Shown: positions 1-8,129 of the stretch, in pieces
Layout of the letters: every line of letters starts with the position of its first letter
How positions within the stretch are numbered: position 1 is the first letter of the stretch
Source of the DNA: Pseudomonas sp. KK4
GTDB taxonomy: Bacteria; Pseudomonadota; Gammaproteobacteria; Pseudomonadales; Pseudomonadaceae
Length of the DNA stretch: 64,000 bases
Assembly: GCF_001984065.1 (NCBI RefSeq)
Contig: NZ_LYVP01000023.1
Location: 1-64,000, forward strand
Direction: 5' to 3'
The notes under the pieces: generated by a model
The model's input: only the letters and a program-made list of their open reading frames with translations
What the model was told of the DNA's origin: nothing
Database searches by the model: none
Program-made: the position numbers and the translations under genes

Positions 1-52
1 GAGCGGGGGCCGCTTCGCGACCCAGCGCGAGCAAGCTCGCTCGCCACAAGTT
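1..52. repeat. partial, degenerate REP element
   Basis: The window opens inside a REP-like palindrome: the text contains CGCGAGCAAGCTCGCTCGCC, a variant of the arm that recurs through the window. The other arm would lie outside or is degenerate (GAGCGGGGGCCGCTTCGCGA). It lies just upstream of the NYN gene. Confidence 0.6.
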
Positions 53-204
53 TCATCTTCAGGATGTGATTCACAGCCTGCCATTCGTCCGACCCACCCA
101 ACCTCTTCAAGCCGATTATTCGCGGAACATTCCTCCAGGCTGGCATACTGGGCGACTTTCGGGCCGGGTGCCTGAGCCTGCCTGCGCGCCAAGGGGATGT
201 TGCG

Positions 205-684
205 GTGAAGAAAATCGCTGTGTTCGCCGATGTCCAGAACCTCTATTACACCGTGCGCCAGGCTTATGGCTGCCACTTCAACTACGCCGCCCTGTGGGCT
301 GAAATCAGCAAGCAGGGGCAGATCGTCGAGGCGTACGCCTACGCCATCGATCGCGGCGACAGCAAGCAGCAGCAATTTCAGCAGATCCTGCGCAACCTGG
401 GCTTCACCGTGAAGCTCAAGCCCTACATCCAGCGCAGCGACGGCTCGGCCAAGGGCGACTGGGACGTGGGTATCACCCTGGACATCATGGACGCCGCCGA
501 CCACGTCGACGAAGTGGTGCTGGCCTCCGGCGACGGGGATTTCGACATGCTGCTCGAGCGCATCATCGCCAAGCACGGCGTGCAAGCGGTGGCCTATGGC
601 GTGCCGGGCCTGACCGCCAATTCGCTGATCCGCGCCGCCAGCCGTTACGTGCCGATCGAAGGCGCATTGCTGCTCAAGAATTGA
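205..684 (+). CDS. NYN-domain (LabA/DUF88-like) protein, putative RNase
   Basis: A 159-residue single-domain protein of the NYN (PIN-like) fold. The expected acidic residues are visible: Asp9 in FADVQNLYY, Asp85/Asp87 in KGDWDVG, Asp93, and Asp110/Asp112 in SGDGDFD. These form the metal site that in this family cleaves RNA. The start is GTG at 205, chosen because it begins exactly at the first beta strand (MKKIAVFAD) and has AAGGGGA about 8 nt upstream. The gene is followed 22 nt later by a DEDDh exonuclease on the same strand, so the two nucleases are probably co-transcribed. LabA-type proteins are known but their substrates are mostly unknown; nothing here identifies the target. Confidence 0.85.
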   Translation: MKKIAVFADVQNLYYTVRQAYGCHFNYAALWAEISKQGQIVEAYAYAIDRGDSKQQQFQQILRNLGFTVKLKPYIQRSDGSAKGDWDVGITLDIMDAADHVDEVVLASGDGDFDMLLERIIAKHGVQAVAYGVPGLTANSLIRAASRYVPIEGALLLKN

Positions 685-706
685 TTTTTACGGAGTTGAA
701 ACAGGT

Positions 707-1318
707 TTGGAACGCATCGCAGTCATCGACTTTGAAACCACCGGGATCTCCCCGAGCAGCAGCTGCCGGGCCACGGAAATTGCCGTGGTCATCCTTGAAC
801 AGGGGCGCATCGTCGAGCGTTACCAGAGCCTGATGAACGCCGGCGTGCGGGTGCCGGCCTTCATCGAACAACTCACCGGCATCAGCAACGCCATGTTGCG
901 CACCGCGCCCTCGGCCGAGCAGGTGATGAACGAGGTCAACGAATTCGTGGGCATCACGCCGCTGCTGGCGCACAACGCCGCGTTTGACCAGAAGTTCTGG
1001 GACTTTGAGCTGGGGCGCATCAAACGCACCCGTCTGCAGAACTTCGCCTGCTCGCTGTTACTCGCTCGCCGCCTGATGCCCGCGGCGCCGAACCACAAGC
1101 TCGGCACCCTCACCACCTTCGCCAACCTGCCCCACACCGGCAAGGCTCACCGGGCCATGGCCGACGCCGAAATGGCCGCCAACCTGACCGCGCACCTGGC
1201 CGACGAACTGCGCCAGAAGCACGGTTTGCGCGAGTTGTCCCATGACCTGCTGTGCACGTTGCAGAAAGTGCCGGCGGCGAAAGTGGGCGAACACCTCAAG
1301 CGCTACCGCGAGTTTTGA
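707..1318 (+). CDS. DEDDh 3'-5' exonuclease (DnaQ epsilon-like)
   Basis: 203 residues with a complete DEDDh exonuclease active site: Asp8 and Glu10 in VIDFETTG (Exo I), Asp94 in HNAAFD (Exo II), and His148/Asp153 in HRAMAD (Exo III). It lacks the polymerase-binding tail of true DnaQ, so it is better described as a stand-alone epsilon-like exonuclease acting on DNA or RNA 3' ends. The start is TTG at 707, with CGGAG at 691-695 as ribosome binding site; no ATG precedes the VIDFETTG motif. It lies 22 nt behind the NYN gene and probably shares its transcript. The next downstream element is a REPIN. Confidence 0.87.
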   Translation: MERIAVIDFETTGISPSSSCRATEIAVVILEQGRIVERYQSLMNAGVRVPAFIEQLTGISNAMLRTAPSAEQVMNEVNEFVGITPLLAHNAAFDQKFWDFELGRIKRTRLQNFACSLLLARRLMPAAPNHKLGTLTTFANLPHTGKAHRAMADAEMAANLTAHLADELRQKHGLRELSHDLLCTLQKVPAAKVGEHLKRYREF

Positions 1319-1330
1319 GTCAGAGATAAA

Positions 1331-1426
1331 CCCTGTGGGAGCGGGCTTGCTCGCGAAGGCGGTCTGTCATTCAACATTGATGTTGCCTGACACTCCGTCT
1401 TCGCGAGCAAGCCCGCTCCCACAGGG
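1331..1426. repeat. REPIN (inverted REP doublet)
   Basis: Two REP arms (TGTGGGAGCGGGCTTGCTCG and its reverse complement) face each other around a loop containing CATTCAACATTGATGTTG. This is the standard P. fluorescens-group REPIN. It lies just downstream of the exonuclease gene and can fold into a long hairpin. Confidence 0.92.
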
Positions 1427-1644
1427 TTGGTGTGCGGTTTTATTTCTGTGTTTAACGACAGTTCGGAATCGACGATCCATCCTACCGAAACTTCAGGATT
1501 GTCTGTCTTGCTCGCCCTGAGCCTGCTCTCTAACCTGTCGGTGTCGCTGCCTATGCAGCGATCGGGACTGCAAGCCCGCCGACAGTTTGATAGGCAACTA
1601 CAGCCGCACCTATAATCGCGTCGCTTTGGCGACCATCGATTTAT

Positions 1645-1725
1645 GGTGGCTGTGTGGGGGAGACCTTCGGGTCTGCCGGGGTTGCCTATTGACTCGGTCT
1701 TGCAGACCTTCACACAGCTGCCACC
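1645..1725 (+). ncRNA. structured 5' leader RNA, apparent three-way junction
   Basis: GGTGGC (1645-1650) pairs with GCCACC (1720-1725) and TGTGTG (1651-1656) with CACACA (1711-1716), leaving a GCT bulge on the 3' side. This closing stem encloses two hairpins: AGACC-TTCG-GGTCT (1661-1674, a UUCG tetraloop) and GGTCT-TGC-AGACC (1696-1708). The arrangement is a three-way junction. It ends about 50 nt upstream of an ATG (1777) beginning MIKVTPTPP. From memory, similar leaders precede genes whose products start M-KVTPNPP (DUF6124/DUF3077-like) in P. fluorescens strains; I cannot confirm this or any Rfam match here. The function is unknown: cis-regulator, processed small RNA, or both. Confidence 0.6.
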
Positions 1726-1776
1726 CATCATCTGCAAGTGATGAAGGCAGTTCCAACTTTCAATAGGAATGTCGTC

Positions 1777-1905
1777 ATGATCAAAGTTACCCCCACCCCC
1801 CCAGAACACTTCACCCCCAAACCTTCATCCGTCATCACATCCAACTGCGTGCACTTGTGCTGCACGCCGAAGCCTGGTTCTGCGCCCGCGACATCGGCCG
1901 GCTGA
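1777..1905 (+). CDS. short leader-proximal ORF, probable frameshifted 5' part of the BRO-N gene
   Basis: An ATG at 1777 preceded by AATAGGAAT opens a 42-codon frame beginning MIKVTPTPPEHF and ending at TGA 1903-1905. This opening resembles the start of DUF6124-type proteins that follow the same leader (from memory). The frame contains a run of seven C (1796-1802). One extra base there would join this start directly to the BRO-N frame and supply the missing N-terminal strand (FIRHHIQLRALVLHAEAWF, about residues 16-34 of the joined product). Either the gene is frameshifted, phase variable, read by programmed frameshifting, or the base count in the tract is wrong. Confidence 0.45.
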   Translation: MIKVTPTPPEHFTPKPSSVITSNCVHLCCTPKPGSAPATSAG

Positions 1906-2261
1906 TGGGGGTGGATATCAACGGCAGGCACGCGCTCAAGCTCGACGCGGATCAGCGGCGGGTGATGGTTTTATCCGGACGTGAGGACTCGCAAGAAACC
2001 CTGATGCTCAGTGAATCCGGCGTGTACGCGATGCTGGTCTATCACTACTGCCCGGAAAACCGCCATCTGCGGCGCTGGTTGACCCATCACGTCATCCCGA
2101 TGTTGCGCGAGGGGGCTGGAGCGGTTTCCCATCAAGTCCCGAGGGTGCGTTCGATGGAGTGGACGGGCGGGACGCTGAAACTGCTGCACTGGCGCAAGGA
2201 ACCGTGGATACGCCTGCGGGATATGCCGGGGTTGCTGTCTGCCGGCTACAGCGGCGCCTGA
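1857..2261 (+). CDS. BRO-N domain protein (phage antirepressor-type), N-terminus probably frameshifted
   Basis: 134 residues from a GTG at 1857. They match the BRO-N fold (AEAWFCARDIGRLMG, LSESGVYAMLVYHY, CPENRHLRRWLTHHVIPML), a DNA-binding domain best known from baculovirus Bro and phage antirepressor proteins. The C-terminal 30 residues (MEWTGGTLKLLHW to LSAGYSGA) form the short tail typical of the stand-alone pseudomonad versions. The same frame is open back to 1767 and encodes further domain sequence (FIRHHIQLRAL) before the GTG. It has no ATG, GTG or TTG there, so the annotated start truncates the first strand. No other phage gene is nearby, so this is a solitary chromosomal BRO-N gene, not part of a prophage. 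Confidence 0.72.
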   Translation: MLHAEAWFCARDIGRLMGVDINGRHALKLDADQRRVMVLSGREDSQETLMLSESGVYAMLVYHYCPENRHLRRWLTHHVIPMLREGAGAVSHQVPRVRSMEWTGGTLKLLHWRKEPWIRLRDMPGLLSAGYSGA

Positions 2262-2268
2262 TACAACC

Positions 2269-2362
2269 CCTGTGGGAGCGAGCCTGCTCGCGATAGTGGT
2301 TGATCATTCAACAGTGATGTCGACTGACACTTCCTCATCGCGAGCAGGCTCGCTCCCACAGG
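2269..2362. repeat. REPIN, variant arm
   Basis: An inverted REP doublet with arms TGTGGGAGCGAGCCTGCTCG and its complement. The arm differs from the commonest window version (GCGGGCTTGC) by compensating changes in both arms, so the stem is preserved. It follows the BRO-N gene. Confidence 0.9.
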
Positions 2363-2484
2363 TGGTGGCCATGTCGTTCAAATTCTGAAAAGTGTACCGG
2401 CGCTATAAACACGTTTTGTAACTTAATTTCCGCCCTTCGCCTTCCTAAAATAGCCGCTCTTGTCCTGCCCTCGAGCTGCCCCTC

Positions 2485-3411
2485 ATGCCCGGGCTACGTC
2501 GCTTTCCCCTGCCGCTGATCGCTGCCTTTTTTGCCTTGTACGTGATCTGGGGCTCGACTTATCTGGTGATCCGCATCGGCGTGGAGTACTGGCCGCCCTT
2601 GCTGCTCGCCGGTATCCGCTTCGTCATCGCCGGCACCTTGATGTACGCCTTCCTGCGCTGGCGCGGGGCGCCGGCACCGACCTGGGCGCAGTGGAAGGCC
2701 GCGGGCATCATCGGCATTTTGCTGCTGGCGGGCGGTAACGGTGGGGTCAGCGTGGCCGAACACATGGGGGTGGCGTCCGGTGTCGCCGCGCTGGCGGTGG
2801 CGACGGTGCCGCTGTTCACCTTGCTGTTCGGTTACTTCTGGGGCGCGCGCAACACTCGCCTGGAATGGGCCGGCATCGCCCTCGGGCTGATCGGCATTGC
2901 CATGCTCAACCTCGGTTCCAACCTGCAATCAAGCCCCTTGGGCGCGCTGCTGCTGATTCTGGCGGCGGCCAGTTGGGCGTTCGGTTCGGTGTGGAGCAAA
3001 CATCTGCCGCTGCCCCAGGGCGCAATGGCCAGTGCCGTGCAAATGCTGGTCGGAGGGGCGGTGATGCTGATCGGCAGTGTTGCCAGCGGCGAACACCTTG
3101 AGCAAATACCGCCGGTCGAAGGCTGGATCGCCCTGGCTTATCTGACGATCTTCGGCTCGATCATCGCTTTCAACGCCTACATGTACCTGTTGAAAAACGT
3201 ACGACCGGCGGCCGCTACCAGTTACGCCTACGTCAACCCGGCGGTGGCGGTGTTGCTGGGGATCGTGTTTGTCGGCGAGACCATCGGTATCGAAGAGGCC
3301 TTGGCCATGCTGGTGATCATCAGCGCCGTGGTGCTGATCGGTTTGCCGCAGTGGCGGCGGGCGCCCGTTCGACCGGTTGCCGCGGCGCCCACAGAATCCC
3401 GTGTGAATTAG
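2485..3411 (+). CDS. EamA-family (DMT superfamily) permease, YedA-like
   Basis: 308 residues with about ten hydrophobic helices arranged as two EamA repeats (roughly residues 8-140 and 150-290). The first helix has FFALYVIWGSTYLVIRIG, a hallmark of the YedA/RhaT branch. The N-terminal stretch is short and basic (MPGLRRFPLP), placing it in the cytoplasm. Such carriers usually export amino acids or metabolites; the substrate cannot be read from the sequence. It stands alone between a REPIN and rhlE on the same strand, with 66 nt to rhlE. Confidence 0.85.
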   Translation: MPGLRRFPLPLIAAFFALYVIWGSTYLVIRIGVEYWPPLLLAGIRFVIAGTLMYAFLRWRGAPAPTWAQWKAAGIIGILLLAGGNGGVSVAEHMGVASGVAALAVATVPLFTLLFGYFWGARNTRLEWAGIALGLIGIAMLNLGSNLQSSPLGALLLILAAASWAFGSVWSKHLPLPQGAMASAVQMLVGGAVMLIGSVASGEHLEQIPPVEGWIALAYLTIFGSIIAFNAYMYLLKNVRPAAATSYAYVNPAVAVLLGIVFVGETIGIEEALAMLVIISAVVLIGLPQWRRAPVRPVAAAPTESRVN

Positions 3412-3477
3412 GGTAAACTGCGCGCCATTGCACACTCGTTTCGCACAACCGCGCTGAATTTTTCCTACGGTAATCCC

Positions 3478-4815
3478 ATGACTTTCGCCACCCTTGGCCT
3501 GATCGAACCCTTGCTGCGCTCCCTCGAGACGCTCGGCTACCAGACTCCGACGCCGGTTCAGGCGCAAGCCATTCCGGCGGTGCTGGCCGGTCGCGACCTG
3601 ATGGCCGCGGCCCAGACCGGCACCGGCAAGACCGCCGGTTTCGCCTTGCCACTGCTGCAACTGCTGGCCATGGAAGGGCCGAAAGTCACTGCCAACTCGG
3701 TGCGTGCGCTGATCCTGGTGCCGACCCGCGAACTGGCCGAGCAGGTTCACGAAGCCGTGCGCCAGTACGCCGAGAACCTGCCGCTGCGCACTTATGCGGT
3801 GTACGGCGGCGTGAGCATCAACCCGCAAATGATGAAGCTGCGCAGCGGCGTGGATTTGTTGGTGGCGACCCCGGGCCGTTTGCTCGACCTGTTCCGCCAG
3901 AACGCACTGAAGTTCAACCAGCTGCAAACCCTGGTGCTGGACGAAGCCGACCGGATGCTCGACCTGGGCTTTTCCGAAGAGCTGGCGAACATTTACCGCG
4001 CCCTGCCGAAGAAACGTCAGACGCTGCTGTTCTCCGCGACCTTCTCCGATGACATCCGCCTGCTGGCCGGGCAGATGCTCAACGACCCCCTGAGCATCGA
4101 AGTCAGCCCGCGCAATGTGGCGGCCAACACCGTCAAGCAGTGGGTGGTGACGGTGGACAAGAAGCGCAAGCCGGAACTGTTCGTGCACCTGATGCGCAAG
4201 GGCAAATGGAAGCAGGTGCTGGTGTTCGCCAAGACCCGTAACGGCGTGGACGCGTTGGTGGAAAAGCTTCAGGGCCTGGGCATCAACGCCGACGGCATTC
4301 ACGGCGACAAACCCCAGGCAACCCGTCAGCGCGCGCTGGACCGTTTCAAGGCCAGCGACGTGCAGATCCTGGTGGCCACCGACGTCGCGGCCCGAGGCCT
4401 GGACATCGAAGACTTGCCGCTGGTGGTCAATTTCGATTTGCCGATCGTGGCCGAGGATTACATCCACCGCATCGGCCGCACCGGGCGCGCGGGCTCCACC
4501 GGCGAAGCGATTTCGCTGGTGTGTGCTGATGAAGTGAATCTGTTGTCGGCGATCGAGATGCTGACCCGCCAGACGCTCAAGCGCCAGAACGAACCGGACT
4601 TCGAGCCCGAGCACCGGGTGCCGGACACCGATGCCAGCGGCCAGGTGATCAAGAAGCCGAAAAAACCGAAGAAGCCCAAGACGTCCGGTGGCGGCGGCAA
4701 GCGCAACCTCGGCAAGTGGGTGGACAGCGGCGAAGTGGCGCCGGCGGAGCCTTCGGTCAAGCCTGTGCGTAAGGTGCCGGTGTTCAATACTGGGCCGCGT
4801 AAGCGTAAACCTTGA
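3478..4815 (+). CDS. rhlE: DEAD-box RNA helicase RhlE
   Basis: A 445-residue ATP-dependent RNA helicase. The Q motif (GYQTPTPVQ, about 20-28), Walker A AQTGTGKT (45-52), VLDEAD (153-158), SAT (186-188) and [10 protein letters not shown] (about 330) are all intact. A basic tail rich in [10 protein letters not shown] follows the helicase core, as in RhlE proteins, and probably adds RNA binding. RhlE-type helicases act in RNA turnover, ribosome maturation and cold growth. The start ATG 3478 is preceded by ACGGTAAT and begins at the canonical TFATLGL motif. The gene is apparently monocistronic; a REPIN follows its stop. Confidence 0.95.
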   Translation: MTFATLGLIEPLLRSLETLGYQTPTPVQAQAIPAVLAGRDLMAAAQTGTGKTAGFALPLLQLLAMEGPKVTANSVRALILVPTRELAEQVHEAVRQYAENLPLRTYAVYGGVSINPQMMKLRSGVDLLVATPGRLLDLFRQNALKFNQLQTLVLDEADRMLDLGFSEELANIYRALPKKRQTLLFSATFSDDIRLLAGQMLNDPLSIEVSPRNVAANTVKQWVVTVDKKRKPELFVHLMRKGKWKQVLVFAKTRNGVDALVEKLQGLGINADGIHGDKPQATRQRALDRFKASDVQILVATDVAARGLDIEDLPLVVNFDLPIVAEDYIHRIGRTGRAGSTGEAISLVCADEVNLLSAIEMLTRQTLKRQNEPDFEPEHRVPDTDASGQVIKKPKKPKKPKTSGGGGKRNLGKWVDSGEVAPAEPSVKPVRKVPVFNTGPRKRKP

Positions 4816-4839
4816 TGTACTGCGGCGGCTGTTAGGCCG

Positions 4840-4918
4840 CCTTCGCGAGCAAGCCCGCTCCCACATTGGATTTGTATACGACGCAGATCAAATGTGGGAG
4901 CGGGCTTGCTCGCGAAGG
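4840..4918. repeat. REPIN, arms in outward orientation
   Basis: CCTTCGCGAGCAAGCCCGCTCCCACAT and its complement are separated by only 25 nt. Arm order is reversed relative to the longer REPINs. It sits between convergent rhlE (+) and the YhiN-like flavoprotein (-), where it can act as a bidirectional hairpin. Confidence 0.9.
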
Positions 4919-4931
4919 GCGCGCCACGGTC

Positions 4932-6173
4932 TCAAGCCTTGCGCTGTAACCATTCAATGATCCCCAACCCCGCCGCTCGCCCGCTGGCAAAACACGCCGT
5001 CAGCAGATACCCCCCGGTCGGCGCTTCCCAATCCAGCATTTCCCCCGCACAGAACACCCCCGGCAACGACTTGAGCATCAATCGCTCATCCATCGCTTCG
5101 AACAACACACCGCCCGCGCTGCTGATCGCTTCGTCCAATGGCCGGGTTTTTACCAAGGTCAGCGGCAAGGCTTTGATCGCCTGAGCCAGCCGCGTCATGT
5201 CTGTGAAGGTTTCCGCATCTGTGAGCTCGCGCAGTAAAGCCGCCTTCACCCCATCAATCCCCAACTGACTGTGCAAATGCTTGGCCATCGAGCGTGAGCC
5301 TCGAGGCTTGCTCAGCGCGGCCTGGATTTTATCCACAGGCCGGCCCGGCAGCAGATCGATATGGATGGTCGCCGAGCCTTGTTGATTGATGGCCTCGCGG
5401 ATTGGTGCCGACAGGGCGTAAATCAAACTGCCTTCGATGCCGGTGGCGGTGATCACGCATTCGCCCAGCCGTGGAAGGTCATCGTTCAAGCCGATGGCGA
5501 TGTTTTTCAACGGCGCGCCGGCGAATTTGCTGACCATCAAGTCGCTCCAGGCCTGCACCTCGAACCCGCAATTGCTCGGTTGCAGCGGCGCCAGTCCTAC
5601 GCTGCGCTGCTCCAGGGGCAGCATCCACGCGCCGTCGGAACCCAGGCGCGCCCAACTGCCGCCGCCGAGGGCGAGCAGGGTGGCGTCGGCCTGGACGGTT
5701 TTTTCGCCGTCGGGGCTGTGGATAAGTAAATCACCCTGGGCATCCCAGCCGAGCCAGCGGTGGCGGGTGTGGATAACCACGCCGCTGTCTCGCAGGCGCT
5801 TGAGCCAGGCGCGCAGCAGGGGCGCGGCTTTCATGTCGGTGGGAAACACCCGGCCGGAGCTGCCGATGAAGGTGTCGATGCCCAGGGTGTGAATCCACTG
5901 GCACAGCGCGTCGGCGCCGAACGCGCGCAGCAGCGGCGCGATCTGCGGGGCGCGTTCGGCGTAGCGCGAGAGGAAGGCCGGGTAGGCTTCGGAGTGGGTG
6001 ATGTTCATGCCGCCGACGCCGGCGAGCAGGAATTTACGCCCCACCGAGGGCATGCCGTCGTACAGGTCGACCTTGATCCCGGCCTGGCTCAACACTTCGG
6101 CCGCCATCAGGCCGGCGGGGCCGCCGCCGATGATGGCGACGCGGGAAGGGGAAGAGGTCGAGGGCTGGGTCAT
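4932..6173 (-). CDS. TIGR03862/YhiN-family flavoprotein (NAD(P)/FAD-dependent oxidoreductase)
   Basis: 413 residues from the ATG at 6173 (MTQPSTSSP), chosen because the dinucleotide-binding motif VAIIGGGPAGLMAAE follows within 25 residues; an upstream ATG at 6209 would add 12 residues. FAD-binding features continue with FLLAGVGGMNITHSE and a C-terminal CAGEMLDWEAPTGGYLLTACFASG, typical of the HI0933/YhiN family. The family's physiological reaction is not established. The gene is transcribed toward rhlE and flanked by REPINs on both sides. Confidence 0.85.
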   Translation of the reverse strand: MTQPSTSSPSRVAIIGGGPAGLMAAEVLSQAGIKVDLYDGMPSVGRKFLLAGVGGMNITHSEAYPAFLSRYAERAPQIAPLLRAFGADALCQWIHTLGIDTFIGSSGRVFPTDMKAAPLLRAWLKRLRDSGVVIHTRHRWLGWDAQGDLLIHSPDGEKTVQADATLLALGGGSWARLGSDGAWMLPLEQRSVGLAPLQPSNCGFEVQAWSDLMVSKFAGAPLKNIAIGLNDDLPRLGECVITATGIEGSLIYALSAPIREAINQQGSATIHIDLLPGRPVDKIQAALSKPRGSRSMAKHLHSQLGIDGVKAALLRELTDAETFTDMTRLAQAIKALPLTLVKTRPLDEAISSAGGVLFEAMDERLMLKSLPGVFCAGEMLDWEAPTGGYLLTACFASGRAAGLGIIEWLQRKA

Positions 6174-6224
6174 GGTAGGCGCTGCGGTCTGGCGGGATAA
6201 GGCGCGCATTCTACCAGCACGAAT

Positions 6225-6320
6225 CCCTGTGGGAGCGGGCTTGCTCGCGAAAGCGGTGGTTCAGCCGGCATCCGTGTTGAATGTGAAACCCCATTCGCGA
6301 GCAAGCCCGCTCCCACAGGG
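6225..6320. repeat. REPIN
   Basis: An inverted pair of the standard arm, starting CCCTGTGGGAGCGGGCTTGC and closing with its complement. It lies upstream of the YhiN-like gene's start and downstream of the HDAC-like gene's stop. Confidence 0.9.
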
Positions 6321-6455
6321 GGCTACGGTGGAGTTGAAAGGGTGATTAAAAAACAACCAGCGCTCTGTAACCCACACCCGACATGGCCTGCAGTCCCTTT
6401 CACTCAGGTTATCCACAGGCGGTTCCACAGCCATTGTGGGTAAAGCATCCACACC

Positions 6456-7376
6456 TCAGTGACAACCTGATGACGTCCACACCCGCTGGGCGCTGTGATG
6501 GAGGATGCCGTGACGCCGGGCCAGGGCCTTGCGGTCCTTGCTGTAGCCGCCGCCGATCACCCCGACCACCGGAATGTCACGGCCCAGGCAATGGCGCATC
6601 ACGCTTTCATCCCGGGCGGCGACGCCTTCGTCCGTCAGCTTCAGATACCCCAGCGCGTCATCCTTATGCACATCCACCCCGGCGTCGTACAACACCAGGT
6701 CCGGCTGATAAAGCGGCAGCAGGTAGTTGAGCGCATCGTCCACCACCTTCAGGTAATCGGCGTCGCCCATGCCGTTGGGCAACGGGATGTCCCAGTCACT
6801 TTCGGCTTTGCGTGCAGGAAAATTCTTTTCGCAGTGCAGGGAAACGGTAATCGCCTCCGGGGTGTTGTGCAGGATGCGTGCGGTGCCGTCGCCCTGGTGC
6901 ACGTCGCAGTCGAAGATCAGCACGCGGTTGACCCGGCCGCTTTCCAGCAGGAAATGGCTGATCACCGCCAGGTCATTGAAGATGCAGAACCCCGCCGGGT
7001 AATCGTAATGGGCGTGATGGGTGCCACCGGCCAGATGACAGGCCAGGCCATGTGCCAAGGCTTGCTCGGCGGCCAGCAAGGAGCCCCCGACCGCCCGCAC
7101 CGTGCGCCGGGCCAGGGCTTCGCTCCAGGGCAGGCCCAGGCGCCGCTGATCTTCGCGGGACAATTCACCGCTCATGTAGCGCTCGATATACGAAGGGTCA
7201 TGGGCGAGGGCGAGAATATCCGCAGGGCACAGCTCGGGGCGCAGCAAATCGGCGTCGCGGGTCAGGCCGCTCTCGACCAGGTGATCACGCAACAAGCGAA
7301 ACTTGTCCATCGGGAAGCGGTGATCCGCCGGAAACTCGGGGCTGTAGTCTTCGTGGTAAATCAGCGGTAACGGCAT
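6456..7376 (-). CDS. histone deacetylase/acetoin utilization (AcuC)-family amidohydrolase
   Basis: 306 residues of the arginase-deacetylase fold. The metal and catalytic motifs are present: THHAHYDYPAGFCIFNDLAV (tandem His), FDCDVHQGDGTA (zinc Asp/His), DAGVDVHKDDALGYL and GGGYS. In bacteria such enzymes deacetylate lysines or small acetylated amines such as polyamines; the substrate here is unknown. The start is ATG 7376 (MPLPLIYHEDYSPEF); an in-frame ATG two codons upstream (7382) is equally possible. It is transcribed divergently from the GNAT acetyltransferase gene 77 nt away, a plausible acetylation/deacetylation pairing, although adjacency alone does not prove it. Confidence 0.88.
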   Translation of the reverse strand: MPLPLIYHEDYSPEFPADHRFPMDKFRLLRDHLVESGLTRDADLLRPELCPADILALAHDPSYIERYMSGELSREDQRRLGLPWSEALARRTVRAVGGSLLAAEQALAHGLACHLAGGTHHAHYDYPAGFCIFNDLAVISHFLLESGRVNRVLIFDCDVHQGDGTARILHNTPEAITVSLHCEKNFPARKAESDWDIPLPNGMGDADYLKVVDDALNYLLPLYQPDLVLYDAGVDVHKDDALGYLKLTDEGVAARDESVMRHCLGRDIPVVGVIGGGYSKDRKALARRHGILHHSAQRVWTSSGCH

Positions 7377-7453
7377 GGTCATTTCATACAGGAATGAGTG
7401 AAGGATCCTACCAGCGTTGTAGACTTGCGGCATGGAAATGGGGGAGGGGCACG

Positions 7454-8023
7454 ATGGAGCCGATACTGGAACTGGAGAGCGCACGGCTGGTGATGCGCCA
7501 GTGGCGGGACGAGGATCTGCCGGCGTTCGCCGCCCTGTGCGCCGACCCGCAGGTGATGCGCTATTTTCCGGCGCCTTTGACTCGTCTGGAAAGCGCTTCG
7601 GTGATCGGGCGAATCAGAGGCCATTTTGCCGAGCACGGCTTCGGCCTATGGGCGCTGGAGCGCAAGGACACCGGCCAGTTCATCGGTTTCACCGGGCTGG
7701 GCGTAGTGGGCTTCAATGCGCCGTTCACCCCGGCCATCGAAATCGGCTGGCGCCTGGCGCGCCAGCACTGGGGCCTGGGCTATGCCAGTGAAGCGGCATG
7801 GACCGCTCTGCGCTGCGGGTTTGATCGGTTGGCCGTGAATGAGATCGTCTCGTTCACCGCCGACAACAACCTGCCCTCGCAGAAAGTCATGCAGGCAATC
7901 GGCATGCACCATGACCCGGCCGATGACTTCGAGCATCCCAAGCTGGCGGTCGATCATCCGCTGCGTCATCACGTGCTCTATCGCATCAGCCGCGAACAAT
8001 GGCTGCAAACCTTGCATGGATAA
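7454..8023 (+). CDS. GNAT N-acetyltransferase, RimJ/RimL type
   Basis: 189 residues. The start ATG 7454 (MEPILELESARLVMRQW) has GGGGAGGGGC just upstream and matches the usual family beginning. The acetyl-CoA-binding core is seen in IEIGWRLARQHWGLGYASEAA (about 98-118), followed by the conserved NLPSQKVMQAIGM stretch that ends the GNAT fold. This branch acetylates the amino terminus of proteins or small amines; the actual acceptor is unknown. It lies divergently next to the HDAC-family gene and 106 nt upstream of tesB. Confidence 0.87.
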   Translation: MEPILELESARLVMRQWRDEDLPAFAALCADPQVMRYFPAPLTRLESASVIGRIRGHFAEHGFGLWALERKDTGQFIGFTGLGVVGFNAPFTPAIEIGWRLARQHWGLGYASEAAWTALRCGFDRLAVNEIVSFTADNNLPSQKVMQAIGMHHDPADDFEHPKLAVDHPLRHHVLYRISREQWLQTLHG

Positions 8024-8129
8024 CCTGTCACGGACGTTTACAATGGCCCTCAAGTTGGCCCGGGCCAGCACCTGAATCGACCGACGCAGCCAAGACTGCG
8101 CGGCCATGCGTTGTGTGAGGAGAGTCTGA

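Noticed and set aside
1857..2261. BRO-N gene as evidence of a prophage
   Set aside because: No integrase, capsid, lysis or other phage genes lie nearby; stand-alone BRO-N genes occur in pseudomonads.
2929..4866. Open frame of 645 codons antisense to rhlE and the EamA gene
   Set aside because: Shadow frame over two supported genes; ends inside a REPIN.
7052..7453. Long N-terminal extension of the GNAT protein
   Set aside because: It is antisense to the HDAC-like gene and of Arg/Pro-rich shadow composition; the ATG at 7454 has a good ribosome binding site and matches the family start.
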